A DNA stretch of 38,512 nt from Acidimicrobiaceae bacterium (GCA_003133685.1 PKYQ01000020.1:65581-104092), one strand, 5' to 3'; shown: positions 16,659 through 24,460, counted from the first letter of the stretch. The notes: generated from the sequence alone by a model not told the origin. Translations and numbers: made by a program.

Positions 16659-17600
16659 CTACGCGTTGACGCGCGTCGGCCGGTACGTCATCGCGACGCG
16701 CGTGGCACCCCACAACGCGGTCGTAGTCGCGAGCGTCATCACGAGCATCGTGGCGACCACTTGAGCGGACCACGGCGACGCCGCCACGCCGGCCGCGGTG
16801 CCATTGAAAAACCATGGCGCGTGCAGACCAATTTGAATCCCCCACACGGCTGCACTGGCCACGACGACAATCGACGCAAAACTCACCGCCACCGCCAAAT
16901 ATGACTCCCGTCGGAGCTCACGGGGTGTGAAGTCGATCCTCGACGCAACGGCGACACCCGTCCTCGTCCACAGGCCGATTGTTATCACGACTACCAGGGC
17001 GAACGCCAGAAACGCCCCGGAGTACAAGTGGTCTCCACCATTACGTTGCGCGGTGTTCAAATGGCGGGCCCACGTAGCAAGACCGATCGTGGCGACGACG
17101 AACACCAAAGAAGAGACAACAGACCTCACGAACGTACGAAGTACCTCGGGCCACTTGTTCTCACGAAGAAACCGTACGAATCCCGGAACCGCGGCGATCG
17201 CGCCAGCCACGACGAAGAGTGTTCCCAGGAGTCCCGCGAGCGCGGTCGTGTCGTACGCGACTGTCGCCACGGCACGCGATGAAGACGGCAGCGCCGCACG
17301 AAAGTGCTCGGCCATCTTCACGAGACTGGCCCCGCCGACGATCATGATAGACCACGCCACCAGCACCATCAGCGAGCCGGTTCGACGTTGCGTGGGCGAT
17401 GAGCTTCGTGTGCCGAGCATCCCTGATCCGTAGCAACGTTCACGCAGACCCGCGATGACCACCGATGATCGAAGTCGAATCGTGAGAGGCGCTTCTTCGA
17501 GACGATCCTCCAGGAGGGCAAGAAACTCGTCGCCGTATCGGTCGCGCCAGCTCGCCGGATACCACCGCAACAATCGACGAACGTCATGGTTCCGCTTCAT
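16659..17600 (-). CDS. Membrane protein with permease-prefix N-terminus (PadR partner)
   Basis: This 313-residue protein starts with a cytoplasmic segment (RRLLRWYPASWRDRYGDEFL) typical of proteins encoded beside PadR regulators, followed by about seven hydrophobic helices. No transport or catalytic motif was recognised. The start codon overlaps the padR stop (TGATG); a GTG one codon earlier would give a GTGA overlap. Its level is presumably set by the PadR protein encoded just before it. The 3' end lies on AT-neutral sequence without an obvious terminator. Confidence 0.78.
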   Translation of the reverse strand: MKRNHDVRRLLRWYPASWRDRYGDEFLALLEDRLEEAPLTIRLRSSVVIAGLRERCYGSGMLGTRSSSPTQRRTGSLMVLVAWSIMIVGGASLVKMAEHFRAALPSSSRAVATVAYDTTALAGLLGTLFVVAGAIAAVPGFVRFLRENKWPEVLRTFVRSVVSSLVFVVATIGLATWARHLNTAQRNGGDHLYSGAFLAFALVVVITIGLWTRTGVAVASRIDFTPRELRRESYLAVAVSFASIVVVASAAVWGIQIGLHAPWFFNGTAAGVAASPWSAQVVATMLVMTLATTTALWGATRVAMTYRPTRVNA

Positions 17601-17932
17601 CACGCACCTCGGGTAGCGAGTCGTAGACGCGCGACCCCCACGTCGGCGAGACGGCGCATCTCGGCCGTCACTTCACGCAGTACCTGTACGCCGCTCGTCG
17701 TGATGCGATACGGACGGCGTCGATCGACCCCCGCCATCGGTTCAATGAGTCCCAACTCCTCGAGACGGGTGATGGCTCCGTAGAGCGTGCCCGGACTCAA
17801 GGTGACGCCGGCGAACTCCTCGACGTCTTTCAAGAGCGCGTAGCCATGTTTAGGACCCGAGGCGAGGCTCGTCAGAATGAGCAGCGGCGGATCATTGGGA
17901 CGGCGCAGAAGTTGCGAATTCTTCTCGTGCAC
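17600..17932 (-). CDS. PadR family transcriptional regulator
   Basis: This 110-residue winged-helix protein shows the PadR core: LLILTSLASGPKHGYALLKD, SPGTLYGAITRLEELGLIEP and RRRPYRITTSGVQVL, followed by a short C-terminal dimer helix. PadR proteins repress their own operon until a ligand or envelope-active drug releases them. The GTG at 17932 gives the family N-terminus; no Shine-Dalgarno is seen, and a TATAGT box lies only about 25 bases upstream, so the message may be nearly leaderless. An imperfect palindrome sits between box and start. Confidence 0.9.
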   Translation of the reverse strand: MHEKNSQLLRRPNDPPLLILTSLASGPKHGYALLKDVEEFAGVTLSPGTLYGAITRLEELGLIEPMAGVDRRRPYRITTSGVQVLREVTAEMRRLADVGVARLRLATRGA

Positions 17933-17942
17933 GTGCCCATAC

Positions 17943-17961
17943 TACTACGTTCGACGTACTA
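17943..17961 (-). promoter_or_regulatory. Candidate PadR operator overlapping the promoter
   Basis: TACTACGT-TCG-ACGTACTA (plus strand) is an inverted repeat with seven of eight pairs matching. On the minus strand it follows a TATAGT -10-like box (17957-17962, overlapping it) and ends 11 bases before the padR start. The placement fits autorepression; the binding protein is inferred. Confidence 0.5.
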
Positions 17962-18047
17962 TACGGATTCCTGCGGATTCAACGAGTTCACAGAGCTAGG
18001 CGCGCAACTGCCAAACGACGGTCGCGTCGTTCCAGCCCTTGAGGGCG

Positions 18048-18431
18048 CTAGCTCTGTCGTTCGTGCTCTTCGGTCTTGTTGTCTGATGCGTCAATAATCT
18101 CTTGATCTAGTGGTCGCGACCGCGCTGATGGTGCCCGACACGAAGAACGGAACACGAAGAACGAGATCACGAATCCGATCACTCCGGCCACCATCAAGAT
18201 GACACCCAATGTCGGCAGCCGGAACACGTGCTGCTGTACAACGACGGAACTTCGTGCTGTGGTGGCTCGGTACATGATGGCGCCGACCACGGTGGAGACC
18301 GCACTCAAGACCATGCCTGGCACACCCAAGACATCTCCCTTGATGTTGAAGTCGCTTGGCGTTGCACTGGCACTTGCAAACGCGAGAACAGATGTTCTCG
18401 CTGCATAGATTTTAAAATGCCAACTTCGCAT
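18048..18431 (-). CDS. Small membrane protein (DUF6458-like)
   Basis: This roughly 127-residue protein has a hydrophobic segment in GVPGMVLSAVSTVVGAIMYR and a second in LPTLGVILMVAGVIGFVISF, then a polar, acidic tail. The second half, with the LGVILMVAGVIGFV pattern, resembles DUF6458 proteins of actinobacteria, and the first half may be a degenerate copy. The ATG at 18431 (or GTG at 18434) lies about 14 bases after a likely promoter start, which supports it. No function is known. Confidence 0.6.
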   Translation of the reverse strand: MRSWHFKIYAARTSVLAFASASATPSDFNIKGDVLGVPGMVLSAVSTVVGAIMYRATTARSSVVVQQHVFRLPTLGVILMVAGVIGFVISFFVFRSSCRAPSARSRPLDQEIIDASDNKTEEHERQS

Positions 18432-18451
18432 CACCGGAAAGACTCACGCGC

Positions 18452-18479
18452 GATTAAGGAAACAATAAGGATGCGTCAA
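18452..18479 (-). promoter_or_regulatory. Candidate promoter of the small membrane protein
   Basis: On the minus strand TTGACG (18474-18479) and TTAATC (18452-18457) are 16 bases apart. Transcription would start near 18445, giving a 5' leader of about 14 bases. Confidence 0.45.
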
Positions 18480-18532
18480 GCAATGGCACAACGACACCTG
18501 GGCACTTTCGCAATGAATCCGTTGTCACTCAT

Positions 18533-18562
18533 TTGATTAGAACAAATAAGGTGATGTATCAA
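18533..18562 (+). promoter_or_regulatory. Candidate promoter of the iron permease family gene
   Basis: TTGATT (18533-18538) and TATCAA (18557-18562) are 18 bases apart, with TG just before the second box (extended -10 form). The stretch is markedly AT-rich for this genome and ends 35 bases before the start codon. Confidence 0.4.
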
Positions 18563-18597
18563 GTTGTCTGCTCGACACACTTACCGGGGGACCAACA

Positions 18598-18993
18598 ATG
18601 CACTCTGCACTTCGCCAACGAATGAGTCGCGTCTTCCAACGGCTCGACGAAATAATGTCGCATGTCGCAACCGCCGCGATCGTGTCATTCGTCTTAATTA
18701 CGTTCATAGTCTCACTCGCCTTCGAAGGATTTCCTTCGCGGTGGCAGATGGGATTTTCCACGGTGTCGAATGCGGTCGTCATTATGTTGCTCTTCGCGCT
18801 GAAACACACGCAAGATCGCCAGCAGACCGCACTGCAGCTGAAGCTTGACGAATTGATCCGATCGTCCCCAGCGGCGGACGATCATCTGGTACAGATCGAA
18901 CGAGCCGAGGAGAAGGAACTCGTCGAACGCGTGCGCGATCAGATTGAGGTGCACGAGTCATTGCGCAGCGACAGCAGCGTCGACAAGCAGTGA
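18598..18993 (+). CDS. Low-affinity iron permease family protein
   Basis: This 131-residue protein has two hydrophobic helices (VATAAIVSFVLITFIVSLAF and NAVVIMLLFAL), the signature FEGFPSRWQMGFSTVSN between them and HTQDRQQTALQLKLDELIR after, all typical of PF04120. The family was named after fungal Fet4, but bacterial members are short and their transport role is not proven. A charged coiled C-terminal tail follows. The ATG has a GGGGGA stretch nine bases upstream. The gene is convergent with katG, 31 bases apart; an iron link between the two is suggestive only. Confidence 0.85.
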   Translation: MHSALRQRMSRVFQRLDEIMSHVATAAIVSFVLITFIVSLAFEGFPSRWQMGFSTVSNAVVIMLLFALKHTQDRQQTALQLKLDELIRSSPAADDHLVQIERAEEKELVERVRDQIEVHESLRSDSSVDKQ

Positions 18994-19024
18994 TCGCGAC
19001 CTTAAGCCCGTCGTCTCACGCGGC

Positions 19025-21217
19025 TCAGTTCAGATCGAACCGATCGAGGTTCATAACCTTGTTCCACGCCGCAACGAAGTCGAACACGAATTTCTCCTGG
19101 GCATCATCGCTCGCGTAGACCTCGGCGAGTGCGCGAAGTTGAGAGTTCGAACCGAACACGACGTCGACACGCGTACCGGTCCACCTGAGCTCATTCGTTC
19201 GGCGGTCGCGACCCTCGAACGTCGCCTCGGCCGAGGACGTCGCCTCCCACTTCGTGCTCATGTCGAGCAGGTTCACGAAGAAGTCCGTCGTCAGTGTTTC
19301 CGGTCGCTTCGTGAAGACGCCGAAGTCTGAACCGCGGAAGTTAGCGTTCAACACGCGCAGGCCACCCACCAGTACCGTCATCTCCGGCGCGCTCAACGTC
19401 AACATCTGGGCCCGTTCCACGAGCAACTCCTCCGCCGATCGTCGGTGTCCGTCTCGCAGATAGTTGCGGAACCCATCGAACGTTGGCTCCAATACGGCGA
19501 GGGGCTCAACGTCGGTGTCCTCTTGCAGGGCGTCCGTGCGACCGGGCGAGAAAGGAACCACGGCGTCGTGTCCGGCGTTCTTGGCGGCGCGCTCTACGGC
19601 GGCACAACCACCGAGGACGATCAGATCGGCGAGCGAGACCGGATTCTCCGCGTGTGATGTGTTGAAATCGCTTTGAATGCCTTCGAGTGTGCGGAGCACC
19701 ATCGTCACTTCGGCCGAATCGTTGACTTCCCAATCCTTTTGCGGTTCGAGGCGGATGCGTGCACCGTTCGCCCCTCCGCGCTTGTCCGTTCCGCGAAACG
19801 TCGCGGCCGAAGCCCACGCGGTGATGACCAGTTGCGACACAGAAAGTCCCGAAGCGAGAATCGCTTCCTTGAGTTCCTTGATCTGCGCAGCATTGATTGG
19901 CTCGTGCGTCGCTTCGGGCACGGGGTCTTGCCAAAGCTGTTGTTCGGCGGGGACCCACGGACCGAGGCTGCGAGAATGCGGTCCCATGTCGCGGTGCGTC
20001 AGTTTGTACCAGGCCTTCGCGAACGCGAGTTCGAACTGATCGGGATTCTGGTGGAAGCGCTTGGAAATCGGTCCGTAGACGGGGTCCAGTCGCAGTGCAA
20101 GGTCCGTCGTGAACATGATCGGCGCGTGGGTCTTCGTCGGATCGAAAGCGTCGGGCACCATGTCCGCGCCGCCGTCATCCTGGGGAACCCACTGGGTCGC
20201 CCCGGCGGGGCTCTTCGACTGGACCCATTCGTGTCCGAACAGCGTGTCGAAGTAACTGTTGTCCCACTTGATCGGGCTCGGCGTCCACGCGCCCTCGAGT
20301 CCACTCGAGATCGTGTCGCCAGCATTACCCGAGCCGTAACTGCCCTTCCAACCGAGCCCTTGGTTGGCGAGACCGGCGGCTTCGGGTTCGGCACCCACGT
20401 ACTGAACCGCGTCGGCCGCGCCGTGGGCCTTGCCGAAGGTGTGACCACCGGCGATCAGAGCCACCGTCTCCTCGTCGTTCATCGCCATTCGGGCGAACGT
20501 TTCACGAATGTCCTGGGCGGCCGCGAGCGGATCCGGAACTCCGTTCGGCCCTTCGGGATTCACGTAGATGAGTCCCATCTGCACCGCGCCCAGAGGATTT
20601 TGGAGCTCGCGATCACCGCTGTATCGTTCATCGCCGAGCCAGACGTCCTCGGGACCCCAGTAGATGTCCTCGTCGCCCTCGAAGACGTCTTCGCGTCCAC
20701 CGCCGAAGCCGTAGGTCTTCAGGCCCATCGACTCGAGAGCCAGCGTGCCCGTCAAGATAATCAAGTCGGCCCAGGAGATCTTGCGTCCGTACTTCTGCTT
20801 GATTGGCCAGAGCAGCATTCGGGCCTTGTCGAGATTGACGTTATCGGGCCAACTGTTGAGTGGCGCGAAACGCTGCGTACCGGAACCGCCGCCGCCACGA
20901 CCATCGTACGTTCGATACGTCCCCGCACTGTGCCAGGCCATTCGGATGAAGAACGGACCGTAGTGGCCGTAGTCGGCGGGCCACCACTCTTGCGAGGTCG
21001 TCATCAGCGCCATGATGTCCTTCTTCAGGGCGTCGAGATCAAGGCTCTTGAACTCCTCGGCGTAGTTAAACGTCGGGCCCAGTGGATTGCCCAACGGTGA
21101 TCTTCGCTCGAGCGGGTCGAGCTTCAGTTGGTTGGGCCACCAGTCTTGGTGGGGGTGTCGACCCGACGGGGTCGCGTCAAATCCGTCTGAGACCGGGCAC
21201 TGGTTTTCGCTGTCCAT
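19025..21217 (-). CDS. katG: Catalase-peroxidase KatG
   Basis: This 730-residue heme enzyme removes hydrogen peroxide in the cytoplasm by catalase and peroxidase activity. The distal site [12 protein letters not shown] gives Arg92, Trp95 and His96; Tyr218 ([12 protein letters not shown]) and Met244 ([10 protein letters not shown]) complete the Trp-Tyr-Met crosslink; the proximal ligand is His259 in [11 protein letters not shown]. The second, heme-less domain is intact. The start at 21217 has AGGAGAG six bases upstream and gives the family N-terminus; the frame stays open for 69 codons before it, but nothing there resembles KatG. No furA regulator gene lies beside it. Confidence 0.97.
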   Translation of the reverse strand: MDSENQCPVSDGFDATPSGRHPHQDWWPNQLKLDPLERRSPLGNPLGPTFNYAEEFKSLDLDALKKDIMALMTTSQEWWPADYGHYGPFFIRMAWHSAGTYRTYDGRGGGGSGTQRFAPLNSWPDNVNLDKARMLLWPIKQKYGRKISWADLIILTGTLALESMGLKTYGFGGGREDVFEGDEDIYWGPEDVWLGDERYSGDRELQNPLGAVQMGLIYVNPEGPNGVPDPLAAAQDIRETFARMAMNDEETVALIAGGHTFGKAHGAADAVQYVGAEPEAAGLANQGLGWKGSYGSGNAGDTISSGLEGAWTPSPIKWDNSYFDTLFGHEWVQSKSPAGATQWVPQDDGGADMVPDAFDPTKTHAPIMFTTDLALRLDPVYGPISKRFHQNPDQFELAFAKAWYKLTHRDMGPHSRSLGPWVPAEQQLWQDPVPEATHEPINAAQIKELKEAILASGLSVSQLVITAWASAATFRGTDKRGGANGARIRLEPQKDWEVNDSAEVTMVLRTLEGIQSDFNTSHAENPVSLADLIVLGGCAAVERAAKNAGHDAVVPFSPGRTDALQEDTDVEPLAVLEPTFDGFRNYLRDGHRRSAEELLVERAQMLTLSAPEMTVLVGGLRVLNANFRGSDFGVFTKRPETLTTDFFVNLLDMSTKWEATSSAEATFEGRDRRTNELRWTGTRVDVVFGSNSQLRALAEVYASDDAQEKFVFDFVAAWNKVMNLDRFDLN

Positions 21218-21625
21218 GTTCTCTCCTGTTGTTTGCCACGAAGTAATCATCAGCGTAACGAATTGGTTCGTCAGCCCGACATCGATGTTCACTTTCCGAC
21301 GGGGCCGTTCTCCTACGTCGTCGGACGCGAGTGCTCCAGGGCCAATTCGGTCGCGGCTCACTGAGAGTTCTGAGCCGACTGCGTACTCGCGCTCGAACCC
21401 CTCGTCGTCGAGCGCTTCGCGCAACTAGCGATTCTCAGGCACCGACGCCGGGAGCGATATTGATGTGGCGCTCCGCGCCAACCCGTGTCGACGATCCTCT
21501 GGCCACAATCGTGGCCGCTCTGACCCTCGGCTGGAGGCTTTGCCCCTATTTCTTTGCATTTTGAGGGTCAATTGAACCAAAAAAAGTGGTCGTGCTACGG
21601 TCACCGGAGGCGCTGAGGGGGGCTG
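21218..21625. other. Divergent intergenic region, katG / CHAP gene
   Basis: These 408 bases separate two divergent genes. The only supported content is the katG ribosome binding site at its left end and the CHAP gene promoter near 21572-21601. A 77-codon plus-strand frame at 21331-21564 has Arg-rich, low-quality composition and no ribosome binding site. I see no Fur-type box, RNA gene or repeat in the centre. Confidence 0.5.
21572..21601 (+). promoter_or_regulatory. Candidate promoter of the CHAP gene
   Basis: TTGAAC (21572-21577) and TACGGT (21596-21601) are 18 bases apart with TG upstream of the second box. An A-run (21579-21585) lies between. The predicted leader is about 18 bases and contains the GAGGGGGG ribosome binding site. 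Confidence 0.5.
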
Positions 21626-22240
21626 ATGGCGATAACCGAACGATTAGGTACCCCGGCGCCCCTCGCCACGGCGCTGTCGTCGCTTCTACGCCTTGGACTC
21701 GTCGCCACCTTCGTGCTGACAGTCTTTGTCGCCCAGAGCGACGCCGCGAGTGCGTCCATGGGATGCAAGAGCAGCGCCTACACGTGCACGATCGATGGTT
21801 ACAACGCCACCACCATGGATAACAGTTGGGCCGCCAGATATTACGGGAGCGACACCACGGGCGGTATCGGGACTCCCCCGCACAACTGCACGCTGTTCGC
21901 CGCGTGGATGCTCGCGCACAACGGACTACCCGATCCCGGCCGCGCGTGGGGCTACGCCGATCAGTGGGGTCTCACGTTGGCGTCCGAAACGAACCAGACC
22001 CCGGCCGTCGGGGCAATCGCCTGGTACGACGGGCCGGGGATGGGCCACGTCGCCTACGTCGCGCGTATTAATTGGTCAAATCGCACGGTTTTCCTGGTCT
22101 CGGACAACTACGCCGGCGGGGTTGCCGGCTACACGTCCAGCGCGTGGGCGCCGTTCACGGAGCCGACCGGCTACATCCATCTGCGCGACCTCTCCGCGCC
22201 TCTGCCGATGGCCGCGCGAAGGATCAAGCAAGTCTCGTAG
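21626..22240 (+). CDS. Secreted CHAP-domain peptidoglycan hydrolase
   Basis: This 204-residue protein has a signal peptide (helix about 20-37, cleavage likely near SDAASA) and one CHAP domain. The nucleophile is Cys88 in PPHNCTLFAAWML, the His is His142 in GMGHVAYVARI, and Asn162 in DNYAGG is the likely third residue. Such enzymes cut amide bonds in peptidoglycan stems or cross-bridges outside the cell. The ATG has a strong GAGGGGGG site. It is convergent with a transglycosylase-like gene, 29 bases apart with a hairpin between, so two wall hydrolases are paired here. Cys47 and Cys54 may form a disulfide. Confidence 0.88.
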   Translation: MAITERLGTPAPLATALSSLLRLGLVATFVLTVFVAQSDAASASMGCKSSAYTCTIDGYNATTMDNSWAARYYGSDTTGGIGTPPHNCTLFAAWMLAHNGLPDPGRAWGYADQWGLTLASETNQTPAVGAIAWYDGPGMGHVAYVARINWSNRTVFLVSDNYAGGVAGYTSSAWAPFTEPTGYIHLRDLSAPLPMAARRIKQVS

Positions 22241-22242
22241 TC

Positions 22243-22260
22243 CTCGCGCTCAGCGCCGAG
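22243..22260. terminator. Hairpin between convergent hydrolase genes
   Basis: CTCGCG-ctcag-CGC(c)GAG forms a six-pair stem with one bulge, between the stops at 22240 and 22270. There is no clear T-run. Its position suits a shared terminator. Confidence 0.45.
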
Positions 22261-22269
22261 ATCAATCCT

Positions 22270-22860
22270 TTAGACCGCCGAAGCGCAGGACCACTGACTC
22301 CAGCCGTCGCGCGCGTACAAGAGCGCGGCCGCGCGTACGTTGAGAACGGGATTGAACGCCAGATTCAAATTCTTGGAGTTCTCACCGATCCTCGCCATGA
22401 GGTACTGCTCGGTACCACCGTCGTTGAGCTGAAACACGCCACGATCGTGGGTCCCGTTGCTGTCAAAACCGATATCGGTCACTCGAAACTTGGATTCGCA
22501 CCACGCCACGGCCTCGGCGTCGTGCCAGGCCCGCGCGGGAAAGTCCTGATGGATGAGGGTGACGACGTAGCCGTCGCTCGGTGTCGGGTTATTCGTGAAG
22601 TCAGCGAGCTCTGCCACCACGCCCGCGACTCGACGTCGCCGAGCGCGAGGCGCTACCTGACGCATCGGTGATGACTGACGCATCGGTGATGACGTGATCG
22701 TCTCGGCGATCACGCTACGAATCGGTGGCGAAATCGTCGTCGCCGCATGCGACGGCGTCGGCAAGGCCGTGAGTGAGAAGATGAGCGCCAACGCACCCAC
22801 TCGGATCATGCCCGCTGAATGCTGTGGGACGCGTTTCAATCGTTTCCGTGCTTGTAACAT
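22270..22860 (-). CDS. Secreted lytic transglycosylase-like protein
   Basis: This 196-residue protein has a basic start and hydrophobic helix (20-35) with likely cleavage near SHAA, a Ser/Pro/Arg linker, and a lysozyme-like domain. The domain shows EAVAWCESKFRVTDIG with the candidate catalytic Glu122, HDRGVFQLNDGG and FNPVLNVRAAALLYARDGWS, the usual SLT/resuscitation-factor-like order. It should cleave glycan strands outside the cell. The linker contains the repeat SSPMRQ twice from an 18-base tandem duplication. The ATG at 22860 has GGAGG seven bases upstream. That site can pair with the start of the leader (22985-22994). Confidence 0.85.
   Translation of the reverse strand: MLQARKRLKRVPQHSAGMIRVGALALIFSLTALPTPSHAATTISPPIRSVIAETITSSPMRQSSPMRQVAPRARRRRVAGVVAELADFTNNPTPSDGYVVTLIHQDFPARAWHDAEAVAWCESKFRVTDIGFDSNGTHDRGVFQLNDGGTEQYLMARIGENSKNLNLAFNPVLNVRAAALLYARDGWSQWSCASAV
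22658..22693 (-). repeat. 18-base perfect tandem duplication, in frame
   Basis: TGACGCATCGGTGATGAC occurs at 22658-22675 and again at 22676-22693 without a gap. It encodes SSPMRQ twice in the linker of the transglycosylase-like protein. Copy number changes would alter linker length by six residues without breaking the frame. Confidence 0.95.
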
Positions 22861-22866
22861 CTTCAA

Positions 22867-22994
22867 TCCTCCGCCTGATTGTGTAAGTCGCCCTTGACGA
22901 CACTTGTGAACCGCTCGGGACTCGTGGTCCACGGTTCGAGACCCGCCGCCGAGGTATGGCACAACGGCCACCTCTTGGATGATTAAGCGGAGGA
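22867..22994 (-). promoter_or_regulatory. Structured 5' leader, candidate riboswitch or thermosensor
   Basis: On the minus strand TCCTCCGCTT (22994-22985) is complementary to AGGCGGAGGA (22876-22867) over ten pairs with one G-U. The second arm contains the Shine-Dalgarno GGAGG of the transglycosylase-like gene. The 108 bases enclosed form three separate hairpins: 22951-22974 (GAGG/CCTC plus TGGC/GCCA), 22908-22937 (GAACCG/CGGTTC plus GGAC/GTCC) and 22887-22901 (GTCG/CGAC). Together they make a four-way junction that would hide the ribosome binding site. A TAAAAT box at 23001-23006 would start the transcript at the first arm. It does not show the conserved core of the c-di-AMP (ydaO) riboswitch. 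Folding was judged by eye. Confidence 0.5.
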
Positions 22995-23000
22995 AGCACC

Positions 23001-23006
23001 ATTTTA
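23001..23006 (-). promoter_or_regulatory. Candidate -10 box of the transglycosylase-like gene
   Basis: TAAAAT on the minus strand; transcription would begin near 22997-22993, at the outer arm of the leader. No good -35 hexamer is seen 16-18 bases upstream. Confidence 0.4.
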
Positions 23007-23099
23007 GGGCTCGAGGCCCCAAAAAAGTCGTCGAAACGCGAAAACTCTCGTAAATCCGCTGATTTAAAGGCCTCTAGACGCACAAATTGTTAAAACTCG

Positions 23100-23124
23100 A
23101 CCCAAAACTCTTTACTTTTTGGGT
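23100..23124. terminator. AT-rich palindrome after the glycosyltransferase gene
   Basis: ACCCAAAA (23100-23107) and TTTTGGGT (23117-23124) form a perfect 8-bp repeat with a nine-base loop, 48 bases beyond the glycosyltransferase stop on the minus strand. It may end that transcript; an operator role for the transglycosylase-like gene is also possible. Confidence 0.4.
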
Positions 23125-23172
23125 GTACCCACCATTTGGCGTCTTCTGTGCTACGCGAATACGGTGAAGTGA

Positions 23173-24324
23173 TCAACGAGTGAAAAGCTCGTCCAGACAG
23201 TCACGCGCCGAGCCCGTCGAACTGATCTCTTCAGCAATTACTTGGGCCGCGAGTGCGTACGAACTCCTCGCGAGCACTTCAATGACGGCCGCGCGGATGC
23301 GCGCGACGTCGCTGGATTCGATGGCGCGAAATCCCGGCTCCGACTTCGAGCCAACGTCAACGACCACACCGGCTCCGGCGACGGTGATCAACTGCGCGTT
23401 CGTGCGTTGATCGGCGAACATCGGCACGAAGACGATCGGCAGTCCGGCCGCGAGTGCACCGTACGTCGTTCCCGAGCCCCCGTGACAGAGGACCATGGAC
23501 GCGAAGGGAAAGACTGAGGCCTGCGGGACCCACGACTGGACCGTCACATTCGGTGGCACCGGACCCAGCAAGCGGGGGTTGAATCCCTTGCCGGTCGTGA
23601 CCAGAACCCGAACGTCAAGACCCGTCACCGCGTCAATTACCCTTTGAAAGGCCGATTGGGCGGTGTCGAGGCCCCCGGCCACCGAGCCAAAGGTCAGGTA
23701 AATCAAGGGTCCGCTGCCGTCGGCCCAGGGGCCGGGCCGGACTACCTCGGGAACGGTGTTGTCTCGGTAGCGCAAAGTTCGGGGGAAGGGCGAGGGGTCG
23801 AGACTCGTCGGCAGTCGCGAGAGATACCGAGTCCGGCGAAGAACCGGTTCCATACCGTCTTCGAAATCGTCCAGGGTGGAGGCGACGAGTCTTATGACGC
23901 TCCACTCGGTGCGCGCGGTCGAGATGGCGACTTGGGCGTGGTCGATGGAACGTCGGTGCGCCGCCACCGCCCCGGCGTACGCGCAGGGCTCTCGAAGAAC
24001 TAAATCGGGTTGGAATTTCTCACACGCCGCTTCGACCGTCCCGAGCATCGCCTCGGTCGAGAGCCGTCCGAAGAACTCGCCGTCCAAGAGTCGCGCCGCT
24101 TGGGCGTGTGGCAGCCGCGCCGCGCGCCGCCACAGGTCCTTCGATTTCGTCGGGTCGGGCGGGTCACTCAAATAATGTTCGACGCCAAGTTCCTCAACAT
24201 CTTTGGCGAGGCTTGGCGGCACGACCGCGAAGATCTCGTCACCACGTTCACGCGCGGCCTCGATGAAGGGCACCAAGGGATTGAAATGCCCCGCCAGGCC
24301 CGTCGAACAGAGAAGTAGTCGCAT
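23173..24324 (-). CDS. UGT/MGT-type glycosyltransferase (GT1)
   Basis: This 383-residue GT-B enzyme opens with LLCSTGLAGHFNPLVPFIEA, the acceptor-side start of the macrolide/UGT group, and carries the donor-binding motif CHGGSGTTYGALAAGLPIVF followed by PMFADQRTNA in the C-terminal half. It should move a sugar from a nucleotide sugar to a small molecule or lipid. The start is the ATG at 24322-24324. It is alone on its strand, with no nearby biosynthetic cluster to hint at the acceptor. A divergent region of 281 bases separates it from the flavin oxidase gene. Confidence 0.88.
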   Translation of the reverse strand: MRLLLCSTGLAGHFNPLVPFIEAARERGDEIFAVVPPSLAKDVEELGVEHYLSDPPDPTKSKDLWRRAARLPHAQAARLLDGEFFGRLSTEAMLGTVEAACEKFQPDLVLREPCAYAGAVAAHRRSIDHAQVAISTARTEWSVIRLVASTLDDFEDGMEPVLRRTRYLSRLPTSLDPSPFPRTLRYRDNTVPEVVRPGPWADGSGPLIYLTFGSVAGGLDTAQSAFQRVIDAVTGLDVRVLVTTGKGFNPRLLGPVPPNVTVQSWVPQASVFPFASMVLCHGGSGTTYGALAAGLPIVFVPMFADQRTNAQLITVAGAGVVVDVGSKSEPGFRAIESSDVARIRAAVIEVLARSSYALAAQVIAEEISSTGSARDCLDELFTR

Positions 24325-24436
24325 CGCTCCGCCATTTTGCCAGTCGCGGCAATGGGTGCTGGGTCTTTTAGGAGAACTTCAGTTTTGGGCGCAGGCGCAG
24401 CCAATCGGCGACGCTGCCGAGCGCCGCCGATCAGGC

Positions 24437-24460
24437 GAGATGATCAACGTGAGATGATCA
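24437..24460. repeat. Tandem direct repeat GAGATGATCA
   Basis: GAGATGATCA occurs at 24437-24446 and 24451-24460, separated by ACGT (14-base period). Each copy contains the palindrome TGATCA. It lies in the 281-base divergent region between glycosyltransferase and flavin oxidase genes, about 145 bases before the latter. Apart from this repeat and the CATAAT box I see nothing in that region. Confidence 0.7.

Noticed and set aside
19673-21100. 475-codon plus-strand open frame opposite katG
   Set aside because: It is the antisense shadow of a strongly coding GC-rich gene; its product is Arg/Val-rich, lacks known motifs, and katG on the other strand is certain.
21218-21424. 69-codon in-frame extension before katG
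   Set aside because: No similarity to KatG N-termini, while the ATG at 21217 has a strong ribosome binding site and family start.
21331-21564. 77-codon ORF in the katG/CHAP intergenic region
   Set aside because: No ribosome binding site, Arg-rich low-quality product, no recognisable family.
22867-23006. ydaO (c-di-AMP) riboswitch ahead of the transglycosylase-like gene
   Set aside because: Context fits, but the conserved core sequences of that class are not present; kept only as an unassigned structured leader.
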